DNA from: Actinomycetales bacterium UBA1383
Lineage (GTDB): Bacteria > Actinomycetota > Actinomycetes > Actinomycetales > Actinomycetaceae
DNA length: 40,253 bases
Direction: 5' to 3'
Assembly: GCA_002305415.1 (NCBI GenBank)
Contig: DBQX01000002.1
Coordinates: forward strand, 594-40,846
The translations under genes and the position numbers were made by a program. Below the pieces are notes generated by a model, which saw only the letters and a program-made list of their open reading frames with translations, did not search any database and had not been told where the DNA came from. Shown piece by piece: positions 8,358 through 16,568 of this stretch. The stretch's first letter is position 1; each line of letters begins with the position of its first letter.

Positions 8358-8397
8358 CGCATAAGCATACATCCCGTTGCATGTTATGAATGATGCG
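8358..8397. promoter_or_regulatory. argC promoter/operator region (candidate ArgR site)
   Basis: This AT-rich island between the divergent argC and oxidoreductase genes has outer ends CGCAT and ATGCG and internal GCAT, TTGCATG and TGAAT elements, reminiscent of ArgR half-sites. A minus-strand TATGCT (8364-8369) lies 7 bases before the ATG at 8356 and would give a transcript starting at or next to the start codon. An operator here would cover the -10 to -35 region. The dyad is weak, and no argR gene is in the window. Confidence 0.35.
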
Positions 8398-8463
8398 ATC
8401 GGGCGGGGCACCCCGTCCCCGGCCGATGATGCCACAGACGCCGCCGCGGCAGGCTTCGCGGTC

Positions 8464-8469
8464 CAGAAT
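8464..8469 (+). promoter_or_regulatory. Candidate -10 element for a leaderless oxidoreductase transcript
   Basis: CAGAAT lies exactly 6 bases before the ATG at 8476, so transcription would begin at the A of the start codon. No good ribosome site is present (only AATGGGCAC). No -35 consensus is visible. The same geometry recurs at other first-of-operon genes in this window. Confidence 0.4.
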
Positions 8470-8475
8470 GGGCAC

Positions 8476-9447
8476 ATGCGCGCGATCAGGGCCGGGGTGG
8501 CCGGCGGTCCGGAGGTCCTCGAGTGGGTGGAGGTCCCGGACCCCCTGCCGGGGCCCGGCGAGCTCCTCGTGCGCCTGCACGCCGCGGGCGTCAACTTCAT
8601 CGACACCTACCAGCGCGGCGGGATCTACCCGATGCCCTTCCCGCACGTGCCCGGCTCCGAGGGCTCCGGAGTGGTGGTCTCGGGGACGGACGGCTTCAGT
8701 CCGGGCGACCGCGTGGCGTGGGCACAGGCGCCGGGCAGCTACGCCGAGCTGGTGGTGGTGCCCGCCGCCCGGGCGTTGCGGGTGCCGGACACGGTGGAAC
8801 TCGACACCGCCGCCGCCCTGCCCCTGCAGGGTCTCACCGCGCACTACCTGCTTCGCTCCACGTTCCCGGTCGGTGAGGGCACGACGATGCTGATCACCGG
8901 GGGTGCGGGCGGTGTGGGCCACCTGGCGATCCAGATCGCGAAAGCCCTCGGAGCGACCGTCCTCGCCACCGTCGGCACGGCCGCGAAGACGGGCCCCGCA
9001 CTGGAGGCCGGGGCGGACCACGTGCTGGTCCTGGACAGGATGTCCGACGTCGTCGCCGACCTCCCGGCGGCGGTGCGCACGCTCGTTCCCGGGGGCGTCG
9101 ACGTCAGCTACGACGGCGTCGGCCGTGACACCTTCGACGCAACCCTCGCCTGCATCCGGCCGCGTGGGCTGCAGGTGTTGTTCGGGGGCGCCTCGGGGCA
9201 GGTGCCCCCCTTCGACCTGCAACGCCTGAACGCGGCCGGGTCACTGTTCGTGACCCGTCCGACGCTCGCGCACCACCTGGCGACCCGCGAGGAACTCGAC
9301 TGGCGGGCGGGCGAACTCTTCGGGATGCTCGACGCCGGCACACTCCACGTGGAGATCGGGCTTCGGGCTCCGCTCTCGGCCGCCCGCGCGGCCCACGAGG
9401 CGCTCGAGGCGCGCGCGACCACCGGGAAGGTCATCCTGGTGGCCTGA
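8476..9447 (+). CDS. qor: NADPH:quinone oxidoreductase (zinc-independent MDR family)
   Basis: This is a medium-chain dehydrogenase/reductase of the quinone oxidoreductase (Qor) type, 323 residues. The N-terminal GroES-like part contains AAGVNFIDTYQRGGIYP and VPGSEGSG. The nucleotide-binding motif GGAGGVG is at 142-148. Cys residues of the usual structural zinc loop are absent, as in Qor proteins. It likely reduces quinones or enones with NADPH in the cytosol; the true substrate cannot be read from sequence. I chose the ATG at 8476 because similarity begins there. A frame opening at 8377 adds 33 low-similarity residues. It stands alone on the plus strand, converging on the flavodoxin gene with a 9-base gap and no visible terminator. 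Confidence 0.85.
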   Translation: MRAIRAGVAGGPEVLEWVEVPDPLPGPGELLVRLHAAGVNFIDTYQRGGIYPMPFPHVPGSEGSGVVVSGTDGFSPGDRVAWAQAPGSYAELVVVPAARALRVPDTVELDTAAALPLQGLTAHYLLRSTFPVGEGTTMLITGGAGGVGHLAIQIAKALGATVLATVGTAAKTGPALEAGADHVLVLDRMSDVVADLPAAVRTLVPGGVDVSYDGVGRDTFDATLACIRPRGLQVLFGGASGQVPPFDLQRLNAAGSLFVTRPTLAHHLATREELDWRAGELFGMLDAGTLHVEIGLRAPLSAARAAHEALEARATTGKVILVA

Positions 9448-9456
9448 GCGCACCCC

Positions 9457-9969
9457 CTACCGCTCCGGCAGGTGCTCCCTCAGGTCGGCTGCGATCTGCT
9501 GCGCCCACGTGCGGATCCGCTCCCACTCGCGGAAGTCGCCCTCAGGGGCGTTCCCCAGGCGCGCCACGGACCGTTCGCGCAAGGACAGCTCCGGCATCTC
9601 CATCCGGCCCTTGAACACCTGGTGGTCGATGGGGTTGATCGACAGCAGGGTGGGACCGATGCGCCGCGGGTCCTGCACGTTGCCGACCGGCACGCCGGAG
9701 AGCCCGCTCGAGAACGCCCAGAGCGGCATCGTCCTCAACTGGTCGCCGTAGTGCGAGATGAAGTTGCGGGCCGACTCCATCCACTGGGTCATGTAGACCG
9801 CCGAGCCGAGCACCACGGCGTCCACCCCGTCCAGCGACGTGACGTCGCCCGGCTCGACGCTCGACGCGTCGAATCCCTCCTTGCGGAGCTCATCCGCGAT
9901 GACCGCGCCGATCTCCTTGGTCGCGCCATGCTTGGATGCCGTCACTACGAGGACCTTCATGGGTGCCAT
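9457..9969 (-). CDS. Flavodoxin-domain protein (HemG-like)
   Basis: The 170-residue protein has a single flavodoxin-like domain. It opens MKVLVVTASKHGATKEI, where TASKHGAT is the FMN phosphate loop, followed by GVDAVVLGSAVYMTQW, a typical second flavin-binding strand and loop. This resembles menaquinone-dependent protoporphyrinogen oxidase (HemG) and related flavodoxins, but I cannot assign a partner. The start is either the ATG at 9969 or one three codons inside (9960); neither has a clear ribosome site. It begins 3 bases after the dehydrogenase gene stops, so it seems to be the last gene of the pheST operon. Confidence 0.75.
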   Translation of the reverse strand: MAPMKVLVVTASKHGATKEIGAVIADELRKEGFDASSVEPGDVTSLDGVDAVVLGSAVYMTQWMESARNFISHYGDQLRTMPLWAFSSGLSGVPVGNVQDPRRIGPTLLSINPIDHQVFKGRMEMPELSLRERSVARLGNAPEGDFREWERIRTWAQQIAADLREHLPER

Positions 9970-9972
9970 TGT

Positions 9973-10776
9973 TCACCGAAAGTCCGTGGGCGGGAAATCT
10001 CCGGCGGGCACCTCCACGAGGCCGAGGCGGCGCGCACTCGATGCCTGGGACAGACGGCTGGGGTCGTCCACGCCCACCCGGACATAGGACCCGGAGAGGT
10101 GGTCGGCATCACCGCGCGCGAGGGCGAGCGCGAGCGCGACGACGTCCGCCGGGTCCGTCCACTCGCTGCGATCGGCATGCATCCGCATGGAGGCGGTCAT
10201 GTCGGTCCGTACCACGCCGGGAGCCATCTCGAAGGACCGCAGACCGCGGTCGAAGCCAGCGGCATGGAGCGCCCCGCCGAGTCGGAACAGCGCGCTCTTC
10301 GAGGCGGTGTAGGCGGTGGCGGTCGGGAAGTCGCGCGTCCCCGAACCGGAGTTCACGTCGATGATCCGGCCACCACCCCGCGCGAGCATGCCGGGAACCA
10401 CCGCACGGGCCAGGTGGAAGGGTCCCCGCACATTCACCTCGAGCACACGCCACCACTCGTCCGGGGCGGCCTCCCACACCGGCACCTCGGCGTCCACCAC
10501 GCCGGCGTTGTTGACGAGGACGTCGATCGAACCCAGGTCACGGACAATCCGGGCGACGGCGCGCTCGACGTCCTCCCAGCGGGTCACGTCGACGGCTGCG
10601 GTCACCACGCGCCCCGGCGGTGGGATCTCCGCGGCCACGGCGGCGAGCGCGTCCGCACTGGTGGCCAGCAGCGCGACGTCGAACCCGGCGGAGGCGAAGC
10701 CCAGGGCGAGGTGGCGGCCAATCCCCCGGGAGGCGCCGGTGATGAGGGCGGTACGGGGAGGAGGGGGCGCCATCAT
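9973..10776 (-). CDS. Short-chain dehydrogenase/reductase
   Basis: This is a classical SDR of 267 residues. It has the NAD(P) motif TGASRGIG (13-20), NNAG (89-92), a serine-rich strand VNSGSG, and the catalytic pair Tyr156/Lys160 in YTASK. Arg residues after the glycine-rich loop suggest a preference for NADP, but this is weak evidence. The substrate is unknown. The ATG at 10776 overlaps the pheT stop (ATGA), so translation is coupled to phenylalanyl-tRNA synthetase. The last 40 or so residues extend beyond the usual SDR core. Confidence 0.85.
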   Translation of the reverse strand: MMAPPPPRTALITGASRGIGRHLALGFASAGFDVALLATSADALAAVAAEIPPPGRVVTAAVDVTRWEDVERAVARIVRDLGSIDVLVNNAGVVDAEVPVWEAAPDEWWRVLEVNVRGPFHLARAVVPGMLARGGGRIIDVNSGSGTRDFPTATAYTASKSALFRLGGALHAAGFDRGLRSFEMAPGVVRTDMTASMRMHADRSEWTDPADVVALALALARGDADHLSGSYVRVGVDDPSRLSQASSARRLGLVEVPAGDFPPTDFR

Positions 10777-13313
10777 CGCAGCCGTGCTCCGAGCTCCGCG
10801 GCGGCTGCGGCGATGACACGCTCGCGCACGCCCGCGATCTCGGCGGCGGACAGGGTGCGGTCGGCCGCCCGCAGCCGCAGGGAGAAGGCCAGAGACTTCA
10901 CGCCGGGTCCGAGGGCTTCCGAGGTGTAGACGTCGAACAGCCGCACCTCCTCCGCGAGCGGGGCCGCGGCGGCACGTACCACCGCGAGCGCGCGGCCGTT
11001 CGGCGTGCCGGCGTCCATGACGAGGGCGATGTCCTCCTTCGCGGGCGGGTAGGTCGAGACCGGACTCACCTGCAGCGCGTCGGCGGGGACGGCGTCGAGG
11101 ATGGCATCGAGGTCGAGCTCGAAGGCCACGGAGCGCGGGGGCAGGTCCAGGCCGGGGAGGACCGCGGGATGCAGCTCGCCCGCGTGGCCCACGACCGTGC
11201 CGCCCACGAGCAGGGCGGCACAGCGGCCGGGATGCCACGGGGCGTACTCCGCCTGGGTCGTGCCGACCGCGACGCCGACGGTCCGGCCCGCCAGGAGCGC
11301 CAGCTCGACGGCGTCTGCCCAGTCCCACGTCCGGGGGCGTCCCAGGGCACCTCCGGGGGCCGTGGGGCCCGCCATGACGGCGGCGAGGTGCGTGGGCTGC
11401 CGGGGGACGGCCCCGTGGATCGCGGCGAGTGTCTCGGGTGCCGGCAGCTGGCCCACGGGCGGCAGCGGGGACCGCGACACCTCGCGGCCCTCCGTCACCA
11501 TGCCGACCTCCATCACGGCGAGATCGTTGCCGCGCCCGACGTTGCGACGGGCCACGTCGAGGAGGGTGGCCAGCAACGTCGTCCGGAGGAAGGGCTGGTC
11601 GTCCGCGATCGGGTTGGCCAGCCGGACCATCTGTCGCCTCGGGTCGTCCGGGGGGAGGCCGAGCCGGTCGTGCACGTCACCCACGAACGGATAGGACAGC
11701 ACCTCGTTGAGCCCGTGCTCGGCGAGGGCGCGCACCACCGCGCGGCGCTGGCGCTGCCGCACGGTCAGTCCCCGGCCCGCCGGAGCGCACGGGACCACGG
11801 ACGGGATCTGGTCGTATCCCCGCAGCCTGGCGACCTCCTCCACGAGGTCCTCGGGGATGGTCAGGTCGGTGCGCCAACTCGGGGGGGTGACGGTCAGGGT
11901 GTCGCCGTCCCGCCGGACGTCGGCTCCCAGCATCGCGAGCGTCGCAGCGACGTCGTCGGTGGAGTAGGGGACGCCGATGATGCGTCGGGGGAACTGGCCG
12001 TCCATCACCACCGGACGGGGCGGGACGGTGGTGTCGACGTCGGTGACGACGTCCTCGATGCGCCCGCCACCGTACTCGACGAGCAGCTCGGCTGCCCGCT
12101 GCGCCGCGTACGGCGGCAGCTGGGGGTCCACCCCGCGCTCGAAGCGCTTGGCGGACTCGCTCGGGATCCGGTGGCGGCGGGCGGTGCGCGCGACGGTCAC
12201 GGGGTCGAAGTGCGCGGCCTCCAGGAGGACGTCGGTGGTACCGGCGTCGATCTCGGTGGACGCCCCGCCCATCACGCCGGCGAGGGCGAGGACGCGGCGT
12301 CCGTCGTCGTCGGTGATGAGGAGGTCCTCCGGGTCGAGCACGCGGCGCACGTCGTCGAGCGTCACGAGTTCCTCCCCGGCGACGGCGCGGCGCACCACCA
12401 GGGGTGCGCGCACCTTGCCGAGGTCGTAGGCGTGCATCGGCTGGCCCAGGTCGAGCATCACGAAGTTGGTGACGTCGACGGCCAGCGAGATGGGCCGCAT
12501 GCCCGCCTGCCGGAGCCGCTCCGCCATCCACGCGGGAGACGGTGCCTGCGGATGGACCCCGCGAACCACGCGGGCGACGAAGCGGTCGCAGCCGACGACG
12601 CCGTGCACGCCGCCCGTCTCCCGCACCTCGACCGGGAAACCGCCTTCTCCGGGGGCGGGGGGGTGGATCCGCGAGACCGGGTCGGTGAAGCGCGCACCGG
12701 TGGAGTGGGAGTACTCGCGGGCCACGCCGCGCATTGAGAAGCAGTACCCGCGGTCGGGGGTGATGTTGATCTCCAGCAGCTCCGACCCAAGCCCGAGGAC
12801 GGGGATCATGTTCGTGCCGACCGGGGGGACCTCGCCCCCGAGGTAACGCTCGAGCACCATGATCCCGCTGTGGTCGCTGCCGAGGCCGAGCTCGCGCTCG
12901 GAGCAGATCATGCCGTCCGAGACGTGGCCGTAGGTCTTCCGCGCGGTGATCGGGAACGGGCCGGGCAGCACCGCCCCGGGGAGGGCGACCACCACGTGAT
13001 CGCCCACCCCGAAGTTGTGCGCACCGCAGATGACGCCGCGGGAGGCCACGGGGGCCTGCTCGGCGCCAGTGCCCGGCGGGTCGTTGAACGCGCCAACATC
13101 GACCCGGCAGTAGTTCACGGTCTTGCCGTTCTTGTGCTTCTCGCGGGCGATGGAGAGCACGCGTCCGACCACGAGGTCCCCCGTCACCGTGGGAGGGGTG
13201 ATGGACTCCTCCTCCAGGCCCACGCGCACGAGGTCCGCGGCGAGCTGGGCCACGGTCGTCCCCGGCGGCACCTCCACGTGGTCCGCGAGCCACTGCAGCG
13301 GTACGTACGGCAT
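10773..13313 (-). CDS. pheT: Phenylalanyl-tRNA synthetase beta subunit
   Basis: PheT pairs with PheS to charge tRNA-Phe. The 846-residue product shows the bacterial order: a short N-terminal segment, a tRNA-binding EMAP-like domain (about 45-155, with ICGAHNFGVGD), B3/B4 editing domains, B5, a catalytic-like domain, and a C-terminal ferredoxin-fold anticodon-binding domain that begins near VSTYPPAKEDIALV. I chose the ATG at 13313, which shares a base with the pheS stop (TGATG) and has AAGGGG 8 bases upstream. A GTG one codon earlier (13316) is also possible. Confidence 0.96.
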   Translation of the reverse strand: MPYVPLQWLADHVEVPPGTTVAQLAADLVRVGLEEESITPPTVTGDLVVGRVLSIAREKHKNGKTVNYCRVDVGAFNDPPGTGAEQAPVASRGVICGAHNFGVGDHVVVALPGAVLPGPFPITARKTYGHVSDGMICSERELGLGSDHSGIMVLERYLGGEVPPVGTNMIPVLGLGSELLEINITPDRGYCFSMRGVAREYSHSTGARFTDPVSRIHPPAPGEGGFPVEVRETGGVHGVVGCDRFVARVVRGVHPQAPSPAWMAERLRQAGMRPISLAVDVTNFVMLDLGQPMHAYDLGKVRAPLVVRRAVAGEELVTLDDVRRVLDPEDLLITDDDGRRVLALAGVMGGASTEIDAGTTDVLLEAAHFDPVTVARTARRHRIPSESAKRFERGVDPQLPPYAAQRAAELLVEYGGGRIEDVVTDVDTTVPPRPVVMDGQFPRRIIGVPYSTDDVAATLAMLGADVRRDGDTLTVTPPSWRTDLTIPEDLVEEVARLRGYDQIPSVVPCAPAGRGLTVRQRQRRAVVRALAEHGLNEVLSYPFVGDVHDRLGLPPDDPRRQMVRLANPIADDQPFLRTTLLATLLDVARRNVGRGNDLAVMEVGMVTEGREVSRSPLPPVGQLPAPETLAAIHGAVPRQPTHLAAVMAGPTAPGGALGRPRTWDWADAVELALLAGRTVGVAVGTTQAEYAPWHPGRCAALLVGGTVVGHAGELHPAVLPGLDLPPRSVAFELDLDAILDAVPADALQVSPVSTYPPAKEDIALVMDAGTPNGRALAVVRAAAAPLAEEVRLFDVYTSEALGPGVKSLAFSLRLRAADRTLSAAEIAGVRERVIAAAAAELGARLR

Positions 13314-14377
13314 CACACGCCCCTTCCGAGTGAGGTGGTCCCGAACTGGGTGGAGAAGCGCACGTCCCCTTCCACCATGTCACGCATGTCCGCGATTCCG
13401 TGGCGCAGCATGAGGGTGCGCTCCACACCCATCCCGAATGCGAAGCCGGTGTACTCGGCCGGATCCACGCCGCAGGCCCGCAGCACGTTCGGGTTGACCA
13501 TTCCGCAGCCGCCCCACTCGATCCAGCCGGGCCCCCCCTTCTTCTGCGGGAACCACAGGTCCATCTCGGCGCTCGGCTCCGTGAATGGGAAGAAGGACGG
13601 CCGGAGCCTGGTGCGTGCCTCCGGGCCGAACATCGCGCGGGCGAAGTGGTCGAGCGTCCCCTTCAGGTGGGCCATGGTGATGCCCCGGTCCACCGCGAGG
13701 CCCTCCACCTGGTGGAAGACGGGAGTGTGGGTGGCGTCGAGGGCATCGGTCCGGAACACCTTCCCCGGGCACGCGATGTAAACCGGGAGGTCACGCTCGA
13801 GCAGGGTCCGGGCCTGCACCGGCGAGGTGTGCGTGCGGAGGATGAGGTGGGAGCCCACGCCGCCGTCGTCGATGAAGAACGTGTCCTGCATCTGGCGCGC
13901 GGGGTGGTCGGGATTGAAGTTCAGCGCGTCGAAGTTGAACCACTCGTGCTCCAGCTCGGGACCCTCGGCGATCTCCCAGCCCATCGAGGTGAAGAAGTCC
14001 GAGATGTCGTCGATCAGGGCGTTCAGCGGGTGGCGTGAACCGACCGGGATGCGATCGGCGGGCGTGGTGACGTCCACGGCCTCGTCGCGCAGGATGGCGA
14101 GGGCGGCCTCGGCCTCGAGGACCTCGGTCCGTTCCGCGAGCGCCGCGGCGATGCGGGCGCGGGCCTGGCCGAGGTTCTTGCCGGCGACCGCCTTGTCCCC
14201 GGCTGGGAGCGCCCCGATCGCGCGGTTCGCGAGCGTCAGGGGCGCACGGTCACCCGTGTGGGCGAGGCGCACCTCCTTCAGCGCCGGCAGGTTCGGGGCC
14301 GCGGAGATCGCGGTGAGCGCGCGGGCGACGGCCTCCTCGATCGCCGGTGTGTCGAGGGGCGAGATCTGCTCGGACAC
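13313..14377 (-). CDS. pheS: Phenylalanyl-tRNA synthetase alpha subunit
   Basis: PheS is the catalytic subunit of the class II synthetase. The 354-residue protein has an N-terminal coiled coil (to about residue 95), RTHTSPVQAR (181-190), the phenylalanine pocket around RPSFFPFTEPSAE (259-271) and motif 3 GFAFGMGVER (311-320). I chose the GTG at 14377 because AAAGG lies 6 bases upstream and the protein then begins VSEQISPLDTPAIEEAV, as expected. The open frame extends to 14512, but the extra residues are not family-like. It leads the operon pheS-pheT-SDR-flavodoxin. Confidence 0.96.
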   Translation of the reverse strand: MSEQISPLDTPAIEEAVARALTAISAAPNLPALKEVRLAHTGDRAPLTLANRAIGALPAGDKAVAGKNLGQARARIAAALAERTEVLEAEAALAILRDEAVDVTTPADRIPVGSRHPLNALIDDISDFFTSMGWEIAEGPELEHEWFNFDALNFNPDHPARQMQDTFFIDDGGVGSHLILRTHTSPVQARTLLERDLPVYIACPGKVFRTDALDATHTPVFHQVEGLAVDRGITMAHLKGTLDHFARAMFGPEARTRLRPSFFPFTEPSAEMDLWFPQKKGGPGWIEWGGCGMVNPNVLRACGVDPAEYTGFAFGMGVERTLMLRHGIADMRDMVEGDVRFSTQFGTTSLGRGV

Positions 14378-14405
14378 GGTGTGCCTTTCTCTCACGGACC
14401 CCCCA

Positions 14406-14411
14406 ATCCTA
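14406..14411 (-). promoter_or_regulatory. Candidate -10 element of the pheST operon
   Basis: TAGGAT on the minus strand (4 of 6 matches to TATAAT) lies 28 bases before the pheS GTG, leaving a short leader that holds the AAAGG ribosome site. No -35 match is seen at 16-18 bases. The leader is about 20 bases, too short for a T-box or peptide attenuator. Confidence 0.35.
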
Positions 14412-14502
14412 GGTGGCCGGGACGTGGGCCCCGCCGCGCGCCTGCCATCCGGGACGCCCCCGACACGCAGGAGACCGGCTCCCGGCTGCGGGACGGAGGT
14501 GC

Positions 14503-14508
14503 TACCTT
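14503..14508 (+). promoter_or_regulatory. Candidate -10 element for a leaderless CBS-domain transcript
   Basis: TACCTT (pattern TANNNT) is followed by exactly 6 bases and then the ATG at 14515. A GGAGG lies upstream of the hexamer at 14495-14499, about 15 bases from the ATG and too far to be an ordinary ribosome site. If this -10 is used, the message starts at the start codon. Confidence 0.4.
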
Positions 14509-14514
14509 CCACCC

Positions 14515-14934
14515 ATGCGAGTGGCAGACATCATCCGCAAGAAGGGCTCCGACGTCGTCACGCTCCCTCCGAGCGCGACGATCGCCGAACTGGTGGAGAC
14601 CCTGGCGGACAAGAACATCGGTTCCGTGGTCATCATGGAGGACGACGAGGTGGTGGGCATCGTCTCGGAGCGCGACGTCGTCCGCCGTCTCCGCACCTCC
14701 CAGGACGTCTCCGAGCCGGTCAGCGCAATCATGACGCGGCAGCTGGTGTGGTGTGGCCCGCACGATGACGTCCGCGAACTCGCCACGACCATGACGGAAC
14801 GCCGGATCCGGCACGTGCCCGTCGTCGTCGATGGCCGCCTCGCGGCGATCGTCTCCATCGGCGACGTCGTCAAGCACCGGCTCGAGGAGCTCGAGGCGGA
14901 ACGTGACCAGCTCGCGGGGTACGTGCACGGGTGA
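14515..14934 (+). CDS. Tandem CBS-domain protein
   Basis: The 139-residue protein is two CBS domains and little else: the first spans about 1-60 (ATIAELVETLADKNIGSVVI, then GIVSERDVVRRL) and the second about 68-128 (ERRIRHVPVV, then AIVSIGDVVKHRLEE). Such stand-alone pairs bind adenine nucleotides and act as sensors or subunits; the target here is unknown. Its stop overlaps the GTG start of the kinase gene (GTGA), so the two are probably made together. It is divergent from pheS. Confidence 0.88.
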   Translation: MRVADIIRKKGSDVVTLPPSATIAELVETLADKNIGSVVIMEDDEVVGIVSERDVVRRLRTSQDVSEPVSAIMTRQLVWCGPHDDVRELATTMTERRIRHVPVVVDGRLAAIVSIGDVVKHRLEELEAERDQLAGYVHG

Positions 14935-15761
14935 GACCCGTCCATGTGGTGTGCTGCGGCCTCGCCACGCTGGACCTCGCCTACGTCGTGGCTCGCCCAC
15001 CCCTGGTGGACGAGAAGGTGGTCGCCCGTGAGCTGCGCGTCGACGCGGGCGGCCCCGCCCTCAACGCGGCGCGCACCGTGGTCGCCCTCGGCGGCCGCGC
15101 CACCCTCGTGACCGCCCTCGGGTCGGGTCCGCTCGCCGATCTCGTTCGCTCCCGTCTCGGGGGCGTCACCGTCGTGGACGTCGCGCCCGGGGATCACACC
15201 CCACCCGTCTCGACGGTCATGGTGGACGACTCCGGCGGCCGGGCCGTCGTGTCGACCAACGCGACGCGCCTGGGCTCGCCGGCGCCCGTCAGCCTGCCCT
15301 CCGACGCCGACGCCCTCCTCGTGGACGGACACCTGATGACGACCTCCACCGCTCTCGCGGCGTCGGCCGGCGGGCCTCCGGTGATCCTCGACGGTGGCTC
15401 GTGGAAGGACGGGCTGGAGCGCCTGCTCCCCCGGGTCAGCGTGGCGGCACTGTCCGCCGCCTTCCGGCTGCCGGACGGCGACGACGCCCTGACCGGCGTC
15501 ATCCGGCGAGGAGCGGCTGCCGCAGTGCGGACACACGGTCCCCTCCCCGTGGAGATCCTTTCGGCCGGCCAGCTGCGCCGGGTGGCGGTCCCGCCCGCCG
15601 ACGTCGTGGACTCCCTCGGAGCGGGCGACGTGTTCCACGGGGCCCTCGCGTTCGCCCTCGCTCGCGGTGCCGGGCTCGACGACGCCGTCGCGGGCGCGGT
15701 CGTCCTCGCGTCGGAGTCCGTGCGGCACCCCGGCGCGATGGGCTGGGCGTCAGGCGCCTGA
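14931..15761 (+). CDS. PfkB-family carbohydrate kinase
   Basis: This 276-residue protein belongs to the ribokinase/PfkB fold. The N-terminus has the substrate-side AGGPALNAARTVVALGG (39-55), and the C-terminus has DSLGAGDVFHGAL (227-239) with the anion hole GAGD and catalytic base Asp233. It is shorter than typical ribokinases (around 300), with short central regions. The sugar or nucleoside substrate cannot be assigned. The GTG start overlaps the CBS gene stop by four bases. Its last 12 bases overlap the end of the convergent methyltransferase gene. Confidence 0.85.
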   Translation: MRPVHVVCCGLATLDLAYVVARPPLVDEKVVARELRVDAGGPALNAARTVVALGGRATLVTALGSGPLADLVRSRLGGVTVVDVAPGDHTPPVSTVMVDDSGGRAVVSTNATRLGSPAPVSLPSDADALLVDGHLMTTSTALAASAGGPPVILDGGSWKDGLERLLPRVSVAALSAAFRLPDGDDALTGVIRRGAAAAVRTHGPLPVEILSAGQLRRVAVPPADVVDSLGAGDVFHGALAFALARGAGLDDAVAGAVVLASESVRHPGAMGWASGA

Positions 15762-16559
15762 CCGTTGCGCCCGCGCGGCCGCGTACAGGCAGATGGCCGC
15801 GGCGGCCGCCACGTTCAGCGACTCGGCCGCCCCATAGAGCGGGACCGCGAGCAGTTCGTCGCAGGCTGCCCGCTCCGCGGGCGAGAGCCCGCGTGCCTCG
15901 TGGCCGAACACCCACGCCGTCGGCTCGTGCAACCGGGCCGCGGAGAAGACGTCCCGCCGGGAATGCGCGTCGGCGCCCACGAGTCGCAGTCCGGCAGCGC
16001 GCGCCGCCGCGGCGGCGGCCTCGAACGACACCCCGGTGACGACCGGGAGGTGGAAGAGCGAGCCTGCGGACGCCCGCACCACCTTCGGGTTGGTCACCTC
16101 CACCCCCCCACGGCAGACGACCACCACGTCCGCGCCGGCCGCGTCGGCGATCCGCAGCAACGTGCCGGCGTTGCCCGGATCGGAGACCTCGGGCAGCAGC
16201 ACCGCGAGGCGGGCCCCGCGGAGCGCGGCCACACCGGGCGACACCGGGAGGGAGGCCACGGCCAGGATCCCCTGGGCGTCCGGGCTCATGGCCTCAGCGA
16301 CCTCGGGAGTGACCTCGTGCACCCACAACCCCGCCCGGCGGGCGGATGCGAGCGGGCCGCGTTCCCGCTCCGCGACGGCAGGAGTGGTGTACACGTCCCG
16401 GACCAGCGACGGCGCGTGGGCGAGCAGTTCCCGGACGGCCTGGGGACCCTCGACGAGGAACTGGCCGTGGCGCTGGCGTGCCGAACGCCTGGACAGTCCG
16501 GCGACGTACCGCACTCGGGTGGCGCGGGGGTTCGCCAGGATGTCCAGGCGTTCGGGCAT
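15750..16559 (-). CDS. TrmH/SpoU-family RNA 2'-O-methyltransferase
   Basis: This SPOUT-class enzyme transfers a methyl group from S-adenosylmethionine to a ribose in rRNA or tRNA. The 269-residue protein has an N-terminal substrate-binding domain (FLVEGPQAVRELL, 34-46) and the knotted catalytic domain with motif 1 DPGNAGTLLR (127-136), motif 2 FGHEARG (218-224) and motif 3 PLYGAAESLNV (240-250). Members next to rplT are common in actinobacteria and are usually labelled 23S rRNA methyltransferases; the target base is not readable here. It starts 9 bases after rplT stops, as the last gene of the infC operon. Confidence 0.9.
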   Translation of the reverse strand: MPERLDILANPRATRVRYVAGLSRRSARQRHGQFLVEGPQAVRELLAHAPSLVRDVYTTPAVAERERGPLASARRAGLWVHEVTPEVAEAMSPDAQGILAVASLPVSPGVAALRGARLAVLLPEVSDPGNAGTLLRIADAAGADVVVVCRGGVEVTNPKVVRASAGSLFHLPVVTGVSFEAAAAAARAAGLRLVGADAHSRRDVFSAARLHEPTAWVFGHEARGLSPAERAACDELLAVPLYGAAESLNVAAAAAICLYAAARAQRSGA

Positions 16560-16568
16560 GGGACGGCC

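Noticed and set aside
14378..14514. T-box or phenylalanine-codon attenuator before pheS
   Set aside because: The interval is 137 bases, shared with the divergent CBS gene promoter, has no specifier-like structure or Phe codon run, and the likely leader is only about 20 bases.
15750..15761. Terminator between the convergent kinase and methyltransferase genes
   Set aside because: The genes overlap by 12 bases and no hairpin with a T-run is visible on either strand.
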